A program made the translations under genes and the position numbers. Below, piece by piece: positions 25,052 through 33,634 of a stretch of DNA of 64,000 nt. Every line of letters begins with the position of its first letter. Position 1 is the stretch's first letter. Source of the DNA: Rhodobacteraceae bacterium UBA1943. Lineage in GTDB: Bacteria; Pseudomonadota; Alphaproteobacteria; Rhodobacterales; Rhodobacteraceae. The DNA lies in contig DDEX01000035.1 in NCBI GenBank assembly GCA_002336845.1, positions 1-64,000 on the forward strand, given 5' to 3'. The notes below the pieces were generated by a model that worked only from the letters and a program-made list of their open reading frames with translations, did no database searches and was not told the DNA's origin.

Positions 25052-26548
25052 TTACTTGATCCAGTGGTTGCGCTTGCCAAGCTCGACATGCGCCGATTTG
25101 ACCTGCGTATACTCTTCGACACCGTAGGTTCCGGCCTCGCGACCCCAGCCGGATTGCTTGAACCCGCCTAGCGGCATTTCGGGACCGCCCGCCATGATGC
25201 AGTTGACCCACATACGCCCGGCGCGGATTCGCCGCGCTGCAGCAAGAGCGGTGTCGATGTTCTTCGACCAGACGCTGGCGGCAAGGCCATAGACAGTGTC
25301 GTTCGCCAGATGGATCGCCTGCTCGGCAGTGTCGAAGCGGAAGGACGACAGGACCGGCCCGAAGATTTCATCGGTTGCGATGGCCATCGTGCGCGTGACG
25401 CCCGAGAACAGCGTGGGCGCAATGTAGCTGCCTTTGCCAAGATCCATCGCCGCCCCGCCGGTCAGCACCTTCGCGCCTTCCGCCTTGCCCTTCTCGATAT
25501 AGGACAGGATCGTCTGGTTCTGCGCGTCCGTGGTGATGGCACCCACTTGCGTCGCCTCGTCCAGAGGGTCGCCGACGACGATCTTTTTCATTTTAGCGGC
25601 AAGGATCGCCTCGAACTCATCAGCGACGCGGGCATCGACGATCAGCCGGCTGGAGGAGACGCAGCATTGCCCGGTGTTGAAGCTGATCCCGAAGGCAGCG
25701 CCATCGGCGGCATCTTCAAGGTCAGCGTCGGCAAAGACGACGATGGGGTTCTTGCCGCCAAGCTCAAGACCCAGCTTCTTGAAGTTCGAGTCCGCCGCCG
25801 CATGGACGACCGACCTGCCGACGGCGGTTGAGCCGGTGAAGGACAGCATGTCCACGTCCGGGTGCTCGGTCAGGGCTTGGCCGATGCTGCGGCCCGAGCC
25901 GGTGACGACATTGTAGATACCCTTGGGCAGACCCGCCTCGGCCAGGATTTCGCCCAGGATCAGGGTGGTGGCGCTGGTCACTTCGGAGGGCTTCACCACC
26001 ATCGTGCAGCCGGAGGCGAGAATGAATGGGACACGCTCACACAGGATCAGGAACGGGAAATTCCACGGTGTGATGAGACCGACAACACCGACGGGTTCTC
26101 GCAAGACCATGCCGAAAAGGTCGTCGCCCAAGGAATTGAAGCTGTCGCCATGCAAAAGGCGCGCGGCCCCGGCGCCGACTTCGAAGCAGGCGATGCAATG
26201 GTCGATCTCTCCCCGGGCCTGGGAGATGGGCTTGCCATTTTCCAGCACTTCCCAATAGGCGATCTCGTCGCGGCGACGACGCAGGATCTCGGCAGTGCGC
26301 AGAAGGACGCCGGCACGTTCAGCCCCGGAGAGACCGGCCCAGCGGCGGTCTTCAAATGCGCGGCGGGCGGCGGCGACGGCAGCGTTCAGATCGGCGAGGG
26401 TGCATTTCGGGATGCGCGTAACGGGCACACCATGGCCAGGAGAGGTGCGTTCGAACAGGTCGCGGCCGCCATGCCATGCGCCGTCCATCCAGAAACCGAA
26501 CTCACGCGGGGCGGTGGGAAGGCTGTGTATTGTTGTGCGCTGATCCAT
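25052..26548 (-). CDS. NAD(P)-dependent aldehyde dehydrogenase (betaine aldehyde dehydrogenase-like)
   Basis: A 498-residue aldehyde dehydrogenase of normal length. The cofactor region reads TPWNFPF; the catalytic glutamate is in LELGGKNP and the catalytic cysteine in FNTGQCCVSSSRL; EIFGPVLSSFRFDT and SGWGREAGTYGVEEYTQVKS are typical C-terminal motifs. It turns an aldehyde into the acid, most simply the product of the GMC dehydrogenase encoded immediately downstream. It is first in a two-gene operon with a perfect GTAAC-N6-GTTAC palindrome 43 bases before its start. Betaine aldehyde is possible, but no choline genes are nearby, so another alcohol is more likely. Confidence 0.94.
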   Translation of the reverse strand: MDQRTTIHSLPTAPREFGFWMDGAWHGGRDLFERTSPGHGVPVTRIPKCTLADLNAAVAAARRAFEDRRWAGLSGAERAGVLLRTAEILRRRRDEIAYWEVLENGKPISQARGEIDHCIACFEVGAGAARLLHGDSFNSLGDDLFGMVLREPVGVVGLITPWNFPFLILCERVPFILASGCTMVVKPSEVTSATTLILGEILAEAGLPKGIYNVVTGSGRSIGQALTEHPDVDMLSFTGSTAVGRSVVHAAADSNFKKLGLELGGKNPIVVFADADLEDAADGAAFGISFNTGQCCVSSSRLIVDARVADEFEAILAAKMKKIVVGDPLDEATQVGAITTDAQNQTILSYIEKGKAEGAKVLTGGAAMDLGKGSYIAPTLFSGVTRTMAIATDEIFGPVLSSFRFDTAEQAIHLANDTVYGLAASVWSKNIDTALAAARRIRAGRMWVNCIMAGGPEMPLGGFKQSGWGREAGTYGVEEYTQVKSAHVELGKRNHWIK

Positions 26549-26591
26549 TTCGATCCCCCCATAGGATATGCCGCCCGAAACATGCGATTTT

Positions 26592-26607
26592 GTAACCGAA
26601 TAGTTAC
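26592..26607. promoter_or_regulatory. Palindromic operator candidate, site 4 (perfect arms)
   Basis: GTAACCGAATAGTTAC with perfect arms, between the end of the sugar-type alcohol dehydrogenase gene (26628) and the start of the aldehyde dehydrogenase gene (26548). It can only serve the aldehyde dehydrogenase-GMC operon. Confidence 0.75.
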
Positions 26608-26627
26608 TTAAGTGTCAACCCGGCGCA

Positions 26628-27659
26628 TTAGCCGATCACGATCTGAGTCTTCAGCTCAGCCGGTCGATCCGCCAGTGTATCGAATGCCACCTGGATCTCT
26701 TCCAGTCTGAATGATGCACCGGTAAAGGCCTCTGTCCGGAAGCGGCCATGCGCCAAGAGGGTCAGGGCATCATGCATATCCTCGCCCATGCCCGCGACAC
26801 TGCCCTTCAGGCTGTTTTCCTCAAGCACGGTCCGCAGGATATCGACGGGAACTGTTTCGCCCATGCCCGTGATGCCGAAAAAGGCGACATGGCCCCCCTT
26901 GCGGATCAGATCGAAGGCCAGAGCGTAGAGCCGGGGAGACCCCACGCTTTCGATCACCAGATCGGCTCCGCGCCCCTGTGTCCGGGCCATGACCTCGGAC
27001 TTCAGGGCGAGTGGGTCGCTGATGGCGATATCTGCGCCGGCCTCCAGTGCGATGCGGCAGCGATCCGCGCTGAGGTCGGCCACAATGATCGGCGCAACAC
27101 CGCAGAGGCGGAGCATCTGGACATGCAGGTTGCCAATCGGGCCAGCGCCCAGCACCACCGCGGACTGACCGAAGCCCGCCCGCGCCTTGCGAGCGGCGCG
27201 CACGACGCAGGCGACGGGCTCTACCAGCGCCTGCAGTTCGGGCGCCATGCCGTCCGGCACGGGGATCACCAGGCGGGCTGGGACCGCAACATACTCGGCA
27301 AAGGCGCCATCACGCCCGATCCCGACCTGGGTCATCGACGGGCAGTTCAGGATTTCATTGCGACGGCACCAATAGCAAGTGCCGCAGCCAATGTTGATGT
27401 CGGCCACAACAGCCTGCCCCTTTTTAAGATGGCGGACATCCTCGCCGAAAAGCGCGACCGTGCCGCAGAACTCGTGCCCCGGAATCAGCGGCAGCCGGTC
27501 GGCGGCGTAATGGCCGTTGAAGATGTGCACGTCGGTCCCGCAGATCCCGGTCCGGGTAACGCGGATCAGCGCCTCGTCCCGGCCGATGGCGGGGATCTCA
27601 ACATGTTTCAGGGCGAACTTGCGGGGTTCGACCAGAACGGCGGCGAGCATCTTGTCCAT
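26628..27659 (-). CDS. Zinc-dependent alcohol dehydrogenase (sorbitol/threonine dehydrogenase-like)
   Basis: A 343-residue zinc-containing MDR enzyme. Catalytic zinc ligands lie in GICGTDVH (Cys) and IPGHEFCG (His-Glu); the structural zinc site has four cysteines in GCGTCYWCRRNEILNC; the NAD motif is VVLGAGPIGNLHVQ. It resembles polyol (sorbitol, xylitol) and threonine dehydrogenases, oxidising a secondary or primary alcohol. It starts one base after the stop of the last permease gene, so it belongs to the ABC importer operon and is likely the first or an early catabolic step on the imported compound. Confidence 0.93.
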   Translation of the reverse strand: MDKMLAAVLVEPRKFALKHVEIPAIGRDEALIRVTRTGICGTDVHIFNGHYAADRLPLIPGHEFCGTVALFGEDVRHLKKGQAVVADINIGCGTCYWCRRNEILNCPSMTQVGIGRDGAFAEYVAVPARLVIPVPDGMAPELQALVEPVACVVRAARKARAGFGQSAVVLGAGPIGNLHVQMLRLCGVAPIIVADLSADRCRIALEAGADIAISDPLALKSEVMARTQGRGADLVIESVGSPRLYALAFDLIRKGGHVAFFGITGMGETVPVDILRTVLEENSLKGSVAGMGEDMHDALTLLAHGRFRTEAFTGASFRLEEIQVAFDTLADRPAELKTQIVIG

Positions 27660-27660
27660 G

Positions 27661-28602
27661 TCACTTCACGGTGCGGAGTTTCGAGCGGTCAATCGTCAGG
27701 GCGATGGCCACGATAAGGACCAGCCCGAAGACCATTTGCTGCTGGGTGGCCTGCACCCCGAAATACAGCATCGAGGCGCGGATGACGGCCACGATCATCG
27801 TGCCGATGGCGGTGTTGAGCACGCCACCCACCCCGCCGGTCAAGGGCGTGCCGCCTACCAGTACGGCCACGATGGCCGGCAGCAGGAAGCCGTTGGCGAT
27901 GGTCGGCGCACCGCCAGAAAGCTTGACGCTGAAGAGAAGCCCCGCAATGGCCGCCAGCGTACCCGAGATGGCAAAGGCCAGCATCTTGTAGCGTGTGACG
28001 TTCAGTCCCGAGGCCGCTGCGGCCAGTTCCCCTGCGCCCACGGCCTTCAACGCGCGGCCAAGCGTGGTGCGCCGTTCGATGAAAAGGCAGATCGCAAGCA
28101 GCGTCGCAGCGATGAACAACTCGTTCGGAATGATGCCGGTGCGCCCGATCATCCAGCCAAACAGCGCATCCCGCTGGTTTGCATCCATGTTCAGGGCCCG
28201 GTTTCCCGAAAGCCACTGTGCGACCGAAAAGCAAACGCCGCCGACTGCAAGCGTGGAAATGAACGACGGCACGAAAAGGCGCGTCGTTATGAACCCGGAC
28301 ACCAGGCCCAAAGCGAACCCGAGGACCACACATAGTGCCGCTGCCCAAAGGCCAAGACTGGCCAGATAGACCGAGGCCACGACCGTGATCATATTGGCCA
28401 TTGATTGCGCCGACAGGTCGATGCCGCCGATATAGATGGCAAAGGTCAGGCCCAATGCCATGATGAACAGTGGCACGATATCCCCGGCCAGAGACAGAAG
28501 GTTCACCGGCTTCAGAAAGTTCGGATCGTTGATGCCGACAAAGGCCACCAAGACCAGAAGGGTGATCCAGGGGAAGTGCGGCTTGAGGCGTTGCAGGTCC
28601 AT
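27661..28602 (-). CDS. Ribose-type ABC transporter permease (RbsC family)
   Basis: A 313-residue inner-membrane permease of the CUT2/BPD_transp_2 family with about eight to ten hydrophobic segments. Typical stretches are GGIDLSAQSMANM (the G-[GS]-IDLS motif near residue 59) and the late ALKAVGAGELAAAASGLNVTRYKMLAFAISGTLAAIAGLL. Two different permeases are encoded in this operon (the other at 30130), suggesting a heterodimeric channel as in autoinducer-2 and some sugar importers. It lies 11 bases after the ATPase stop. Confidence 0.93.
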   Translation of the reverse strand: MDLQRLKPHFPWITLLVLVAFVGINDPNFLKPVNLLSLAGDIVPLFIMALGLTFAIYIGGIDLSAQSMANMITVVASVYLASLGLWAAALCVVLGFALGLVSGFITTRLFVPSFISTLAVGGVCFSVAQWLSGNRALNMDANQRDALFGWMIGRTGIIPNELFIAATLLAICLFIERRTTLGRALKAVGAGELAAAASGLNVTRYKMLAFAISGTLAAIAGLLFSVKLSGGAPTIANGFLLPAIVAVLVGGTPLTGGVGGVLNTAIGTMIVAVIRASMLYFGVQATQQQMVFGLVLIVAIALTIDRSKLRTVK

Positions 28603-28613
28603 CTTCTTCCCCG

Positions 28614-30119
28614 TCAGATCATGTAATGCAGCAGGTCATAGAGCGTGGGCTTTGCCCCTGGCCTGCATTCAAAGCGCTGCTGTATGGCACCGTCCTTCAG
28701 GACGATGATGGTGTGAGAAAGACCGATCGCCTCTTCCAGAGTGTCGGCCACAAGGATCACGCCGACGCCGTCGTCGGACATGTCGCGGATCATCTCGTAA
28801 ACGTCTTCCTTGGCCCCGATGTCGAGGCCCCGCGTCGGGTGGTCCAGAAGCATGATGTCAGATCCGCCCGAGCGCCATTTGGACAAGACGACCTTCTGCT
28901 GATTGCCGCCTGACAGGTTGCCGCAATCGGCGTACTCGGAATGGGCCTTGATCGACAGCTTGCCGATCCAGTCGCGCGCCAGAGCCTTTTCCGCCGCCAC
29001 GTTCAGAACCCCGGCACGCGAGTAGCGCCCCATCTGCGACAGTGTCATATTCTCGTACACGTTCATGCCCGCGACGATGCCTTCGATCTTGCGCTCGCGC
29101 GGGACATAGCCGACGCCAGCCGCCACCGCCGCTTGCGGATTGAACCCGCTGACCGCGTTTCCCTTGATCTTCAGCTTCCCCGAAACCGGGGTGCGCATAC
29201 CATAGGTCGTTCGCAGGATCGCCTCGCGTCCTGCGCCTTCGGTGCCCACAAGGCACAGCACCTCACCCGCGTGCAGCTTCAGGCTGATGTCCTTGATCCG
29301 GCCGGGAAGCGAGACGCTGTCCATCTCCAGCAGAACCTTCGCGGCATCGTAGGGCTTCTGGCGCTGCTCGCGATAATACTCTTGATCGACGCTGCGGCCG
29401 ACCATCTTTTGCTGGATCTGTTCGGCCGTCGCCGCGCCACGGGCGACGACATCCACGACCGCGCCGTCCTTCATCACATAGATTCGGTCGGAAAGCTCCA
29501 TCACCTCGTCCATACGATGGCTGACGAAAATGAAGGATGCCCGCTTGGTCAGGTCGCGGACGATGGTGAAAAGCATTTTCACCTCATCCTCGGCCAACAC
29601 GCTGGTGGGCTCGTCCAGGAGGATCACGAGGTCGCCGTCAACGCGCTCTTCCAGCGTCAGGACCTTGGCGAGTTCCACGAGTTGCCGCTGCGCAAATGAC
29701 AGCGCCGAGGTAACGGTTGCCGGGTCGATGTCGAGCTTGACCTTGGCCAGTTGTTTCTTTGCCGCCTCGGACATGGCTTTCCAGTTGATGACGCCAAGCC
29801 GCACGAACTGCCGCTCGTAGCCGAGGAAGATGTTCTCCATCACCGTCAGGTTCGGGATCAGCGACTGCTCTTGGAACACCATGCCGATGCCCTTTTCCAT
29901 CGCCTGGCGGGGGTTCTGGAAGCGGACGGCTTTGCCATCGATTGTAACGGTGCCTCCATCGGGCTGGTAGGCTCCGTAGATGACCTTCATAAGGGTGGAC
30001 TTGCCGGCGCCGTTTTCGCCAACAAGGCCGACGATCTCGCCGCGCTTGATCTGGAAATCCACCGCCTTCAGGGCATGGACACCGGGAAACTTCTTGTCGA
30101 CTGCCTTCAGTTGATACAT
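28614..30119 (-). CDS. Ribose-type ABC transporter ATP-binding protein, two ATPase domains (RbsA family)
   Basis: A 501-residue protein with two ABC domains in tandem. The first has Walker A GENGAGKSTLMK, a degenerate signature LSFAQRQLVEL and Walker B VILLDEPTSVLAEDE. The second has a degenerate Walker A GTEGAGREAIL, signature LSGGNQQKVVL and Walker B IMLLDHPTRGLD, where histidine stands in place of the usual glutamate. This asymmetry is usual for RbsA/XylG proteins, where only one site hydrolyses ATP well. It lies between the two permease genes. Confidence 0.93.
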   Translation of the reverse strand: MYQLKAVDKKFPGVHALKAVDFQIKRGEIVGLVGENGAGKSTLMKVIYGAYQPDGGTVTIDGKAVRFQNPRQAMEKGIGMVFQEQSLIPNLTVMENIFLGYERQFVRLGVINWKAMSEAAKKQLAKVKLDIDPATVTSALSFAQRQLVELAKVLTLEERVDGDLVILLDEPTSVLAEDEVKMLFTIVRDLTKRASFIFVSHRMDEVMELSDRIYVMKDGAVVDVVARGAATAEQIQQKMVGRSVDQEYYREQRQKPYDAAKVLLEMDSVSLPGRIKDISLKLHAGEVLCLVGTEGAGREAILRTTYGMRTPVSGKLKIKGNAVSGFNPQAAVAAGVGYVPRERKIEGIVAGMNVYENMTLSQMGRYSRAGVLNVAAEKALARDWIGKLSIKAHSEYADCGNLSGGNQQKVVLSKWRSGGSDIMLLDHPTRGLDIGAKEDVYEMIRDMSDDGVGVILVADTLEEAIGLSHTIIVLKDGAIQQRFECRPGAKPTLYDLLHYMI

Positions 30120-30129
30120 GGCAGCGCCC

Positions 30130-31152
30130 TCATTTCACGAAACTTATAGACCGGCGATCCGTTGATAGGACGACCGCCACAATCACCAGAAGACCCAGCA
30201 TGCCGTCCTGCAGGTAGTTCGGGAGGCCGATCACCACCATGCCGTTGTTGATGACATTGACGATCAGCACACCGACGACCGTGTTCCAAATGCCGCCGAT
30301 GCCGCCCCACAGCGCTACGCCACCGACCACGACCGAGGTGATGGAAATGAACATGAAGTTCGCGCCTGAAACGGATTCCGCCTGGCCCAGCTTGGCGACC
30401 TGGAGGATGCCCGCGACGGCGTAGAAGACACCTGCCAGAACGAAGCCCATGATACGGACGCGGCGGACGTTAAGACCCGAGGCATGGGCCAGCTCTTCAC
30501 CCCCGCCAACGGCATAGAAATTGCGGCCAAGGGTCGTGTGCGACTGAATGAACCACGCAAGCACGGTCATCGCGGCCACCACATAGACCATCAGCGGGAA
30601 GCCCGCGATGCGCCATGTCAGAAGGGCGCGGAACGTGTCGTCATCGATCTTGACGATATCGCCGCCCGTGATCAGCACGGCAGCCCCTGTTCCGACAAAG
30701 CCGATGGCCAAGCTTGCCATGAACGACGGGATGCGCAGCTTAACATGTACAAGCCCGTTCACCAGTCCGATCAGCGCCCCCACAAGCAGGATGACCGGAA
30801 TGGCGACCCAGGCACCAGCGGCCAAGGTGCCGCCGGTGGCCAGGAACACAAAGCAGAACAGCACTGCCGTCAGACCGACCGTCCCTTCCATGGACAGGTC
30901 GATGGAACCCATCACGATGATGAAGGTGACGCCGATGGCAACCATCAGCGCAGGGGAAGCGGCAATCGCGATGCGGGCGAAATTACGTTGCGACAGGAAA
31001 GCCGGATTGATCGCTGTGAATAGGATTATCAGCCCGATCAGCACCAAGAGTGGTGCCCAGCGGATCGCGTTCTCGCGCGTCATCAATTGTCTCACCCTGT
31101 CCTCCCGTAGCGGCGCGCCCCCCTGGATCAGGGGAAGAAAAGGGGTAGCCAT
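30130..31152 (-). CDS. Ribose-type ABC transporter permease (RbsC family), second subunit
   Basis: A 340-residue CUT2-type permease with a cytosolic N-terminal extension of about 30 residues before the first membrane helix (WAPLLVLIGLIILFTAINPAFLS). Family motifs are MGSIDLSMEGTVGLTAV and GGGEELAHASGLNVRRVRIMGFVLAGVFYAVAGIL. It shares the architecture but not close sequence with the permease at 27661, so the two probably pair. It is the second gene of the operon, 28 bases behind the binding-protein gene. Confidence 0.92.
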   Translation of the reverse strand: MATPFLPLIQGGAPLREDRVRQLMTRENAIRWAPLLVLIGLIILFTAINPAFLSQRNFARIAIAASPALMVAIGVTFIIVMGSIDLSMEGTVGLTAVLFCFVFLATGGTLAAGAWVAIPVILLVGALIGLVNGLVHVKLRIPSFMASLAIGFVGTGAAVLITGGDIVKIDDDTFRALLTWRIAGFPLMVYVVAAMTVLAWFIQSHTTLGRNFYAVGGGEELAHASGLNVRRVRIMGFVLAGVFYAVAGILQVAKLGQAESVSGANFMFISITSVVVGGVALWGGIGGIWNTVVGVLIVNVINNGMVVIGLPNYLQDGMLGLLVIVAVVLSTDRRSISFVK

Positions 31153-31180
31153 TAGGAGACCACCCCGATTTCAGTGAAGC

Positions 31181-32290
31181 TTACTTGTAAACGATCCCAC
31201 CATTCGATGGGCTCCAGAAGTCGGCCCAATCGTAGGTTGGAACGCTGTCGAGATACTTCGCCTTGAACTCCGCCGCGTCCTTGGCGGTGACAAGGATCGT
31301 CGGGCCGTAGAACTCGCGATGCTCATGGGGTTCTTCGGACGGCTTGAAGCTGCCGATGGCGGCGTGATAGGCCAGCGAAAGCGTGATGCCGCCGCCCCAA
31401 TGGGGGTTGGTGAACACGGTAGCCAGAAGTTTGCCGTCCATGACCATCTGCACGGCTTCCGGGTTTCCGTCATAGGCGACGATCGGCATGCCTTCGATGC
31501 CTTCCGCCTTCAGCGCCTCCAACACGCCATAGGCGATGTTGTCGTTGGCGCAGTGGACGCCGGTAATCTGGTCGCCGTACTTGGTCAGGAAGCTGGCCAT
31601 CAGTTCGGCGGCCTTGGTGGTGTCCCAGTCGGCGGGTTGGGCATCCAGCAGCGTGATGTCGGGATAGTCCTTCAGCGCGTTCTTCAGACCGTTCAGACGC
31701 TCAATGGCCGGGTTGTTGGCCGCGATTCCGCCAAGGTGAACGACGCCACCCTTGCCACCCATCGCCTCGAACAGGATGCGGGCGGTTTCCTCGGCGGGCT
31801 TTTCGTCCGACCAGGTCATGTGGCTGACCCAGTTGTCGCCGAAGTCCCACGGATGGGCGTCGTCCGTCTTGTTCCAGATCGTCGAGACGTAGCCGCCAGC
31901 GGCCTGGACAGCTTCTGCCACAGGGCGGGCGTTCGGGCTGTCGTTCGCATCGCAGGCGATGGCGCAGGCGCCGTTGTTCTTGGCCAGGAAGGCCTTGATG
32001 TCAGCCAGAGATTTCTCGGACGAACCTTCGTTGATCAGCGAAGTCATTGCATCCTTGGGCTTGCCGATGGATTCGGTGAAAGCTTCGCCGCCGGAGACGA
32101 TGGCGTTCCAGTAAGCGCTGGCGCGGTCACGATAGGACCAGGCCAGGGCCGGGTCGGTGGCGGCGCGTGCCATGCCGTTGCCGAAGACGCCCGGCATGGC
32201 CGCCGTGGTCATCCCGGCCGCTGAGGCCAACAGGAAATTCCGGCGGCTGATGGTTTCGCGCTCGATGAAATCCTTGATGAACGTGGACAT
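31181..32290 (-). CDS. Sugar-type ABC transporter substrate-binding protein, Tat-exported (RbsB/periplasmic-binding 4 family)
   Basis: A 369-residue type I periplasmic binding protein. The N-terminus has a twin-arginine signal, ISRRNFLLASAAGM at about residues 13-26, followed by a hydrophobic stretch and cleavage near ARAAT-D. GVHCANDNIAYGVLEALKAEGIEGMPIVAYDGN is the family's ligand-hinge region. Export by Tat implies folding in the cytosol. The start at MSTFIKDF was preferred over an in-frame ATG 11 codons earlier because it follows GGAGGAAACC. It leads the operon binding protein, permease, ATPase, permease, alcohol dehydrogenase. The ligand is unknown; hexoses, pentoses, polyols or erythritol-like molecules suit the family. 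Confidence 0.93.
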   Translation of the reverse strand: MSTFIKDFIERETISRRNFLLASAAGMTTAAMPGVFGNGMARAATDPALAWSYRDRASAYWNAIVSGGEAFTESIGKPKDAMTSLINEGSSEKSLADIKAFLAKNNGACAIACDANDSPNARPVAEAVQAAGGYVSTIWNKTDDAHPWDFGDNWVSHMTWSDEKPAEETARILFEAMGGKGGVVHLGGIAANNPAIERLNGLKNALKDYPDITLLDAQPADWDTTKAAELMASFLTKYGDQITGVHCANDNIAYGVLEALKAEGIEGMPIVAYDGNPEAVQMVMDGKLLATVFTNPHWGGGITLSLAYHAAIGSFKPSEEPHEHREFYGPTILVTAKDAAEFKAKYLDSVPTYDWADFWSPSNGGIVYK

Positions 32291-32385
32291 TGGTTTCCTC
32301 CCTGATTGCCACATCAACGCCACTGTTCCGTGGCCGAGCGATTAGCGTCCGCAGCGGCGTGCCCACGAGCGTACAGCTTCGTTAA

Positions 32386-32401
32386 TGCACTAACTGGTTA
32401 C
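32386..32401. promoter_or_regulatory. Palindromic operator candidate, site 5 (TGCAC left arm)
   Basis: TGCACTAACTGGTTAC has the perfect GTTAC arm and the same altered left arm as site 2. It is in the divergent region of the importer operon (95 bases from its start) and the TetR gene (135 bases from its start), so it may give both operon control and autoregulation. Confidence 0.66.
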
Positions 32402-32536
32402 TTGTTATGCCTTGGCCAAGTCAAGAAGTTTGTTCGACCTGACCACCCAAAGAATTTACATTCCGCTTTGACGAGATCGGCCCCCCGTGTGTAAACATGA
32501 CGCTAACGCAAACAGCAGGGGCGGACCGGATAGTTC

Positions 32537-33205
32537 ATGGAAAGTGCTGAAAAAGGTGCGACCGAAAAGCCTCCGGCACCGACCAGGCCCCGAACCAGGG
32601 ATGCCGAAGCGACCAAGGCGCGTATCCTTGACGCAGCCAAGCGCGAGTTTGCAAAAAACGGCCTCGGCGGCGCCCGCGTGGATGTGATCGCTGAAAAGGC
32701 CCGCGCAAACAAGCGCATGATCTATCACTATTTCGAGTCGAAGGAGGGTCTGTTTCAGACGATCCTGGAAAACGCCTATGTCGATATCCGCACCGCCGAA
32801 CAGAAGCTGAACCTCGATCACCTCGCCCCGAAGGAGGCGCTGGAGCGTCTGGTCCGTTTCACCTGGGACTACTACCTGAAGAACCCAGAGTTCATCACGC
32901 TGGTGAACAGCGAGAACCTCCACCGCGCCAAGCACCTGAAGAAATCCGAGGTCGTGAAAGTTTACAGCCGCAAGTTCGTGTCGATGGTGGCAACCATCCT
33001 AGATCGCGGCGCCGCGGCGGGGGTGTTTCGCCCGGGCGTCGATCCGGTGCAGTTGAACATCACCATTGCAGCGATCGGGTATTATTATCTGACCAACCGC
33101 TTCACGGGTGCCATCGTGTTCGAGCGTGACCTGATGGCGAAGGACGCGTTAGAGGAGCGGCTACGGTTCAACATCGATACGATCTTACGTCTGGTGGCAG
33201 CCTGA
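32537..33205 (+). CDS. TetR/AcrR family transcriptional regulator, likely controller of the island
   Basis: A 222-residue TetR protein. The N-terminal 24 residues are charged and disordered-looking, then comes the HTH region ATKARILDAAKREFAKNGLGGARVDVIAEKARANKRMIYHYFESKEGLF (about 25-73), which is typical for the family. The C-terminal helical domain (about 85-220) would bind the ligand and dimerise; DYYLKNPEFITLVNSENLHRAKHL resembles TetR_C domains of catabolic repressors. It is encoded divergently from the importer operon within a region bearing six similar palindromes, and TetR dimers typically bind about 15-20 bp palindromes. Assignment as their binder is inference. Confidence 0.9.
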   Translation: MESAEKGATEKPPAPTRPRTRDAEATKARILDAAKREFAKNGLGGARVDVIAEKARANKRMIYHYFESKEGLFQTILENAYVDIRTAEQKLNLDHLAPKEALERLVRFTWDYYLKNPEFITLVNSENLHRAKHLKKSEVVKVYSRKFVSMVATILDRGAAAGVFRPGVDPVQLNITIAAIGYYYLTNRFTGAIVFERDLMAKDALEERLRFNIDTILRLVAA

Positions 33206-33634
33206 TCAAACGTCCCAGACAAGGCCCAACGCCCGCAGTCCCGCCTCGGCGCAGGCCACGTCTTCGGGCTCCTGCGCCCCCGAAACCCCGACACCGCCTA
33301 TGACGACGCCCTGATGCACCGCCGGAAGCCCGCCGCCCCAGGGCAATAGCCGCTGCCGGGTGGACAAGCCAAGCGCCAGCGAGGGACGGGACGTCATGCG
33401 GTCGGCAAAGGCGGCAGTAGCACGGCGCATCGTTGCGGCGGTAAAGGCCTTGTCCTCGGCAAAGGACAGGATGGGGGGCGTTGCGGTCTCCATCCGTGCG
33501 GAGGCAAGAGTATGGCCCTGCGCGTCAACAACGCAGACCGCCACGGTCAGCCCCTGCCGTCTCGCTTCATCCAGCGCGGCTTCGACGATCTGGCGGGCGG
33601 TTTCGTAAGACAGGGTTGCGATCAGGCTGATCAT
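33206..33634 (-). CDS. GlcG/HbpS family haem-binding-like protein
   Basis: A 142-residue GlcG/HbpS (formerly DUF336) protein: LSYETARQIVEAALDEARRQGLTVAVCVVDAQGHTLASARM is the standard beginning, and RLLPWGGGLPAVHQGVVIGGVGVSGAQEPEDVACAEAGL the standard end. Streptomyces HbpS binds haem and senses redox stress, whereas GlcG-like proteins occur in many catabolic operons with unknown reaction. Its start overlaps the chimeric GMC remnant by four bases and its stop abuts the TetR gene stop, convergently. The gene itself looks intact even though its upstream partner is damaged. Confidence 0.9.
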   Translation of the reverse strand: MISLIATLSYETARQIVEAALDEARRQGLTVAVCVVDAQGHTLASARMETATPPILSFAEDKAFTAATMRRATAAFADRMTSRPSLALGLSTRQRLLPWGGGLPAVHQGVVIGGVGVSGAQEPEDVACAEAGLRALGLVWDV

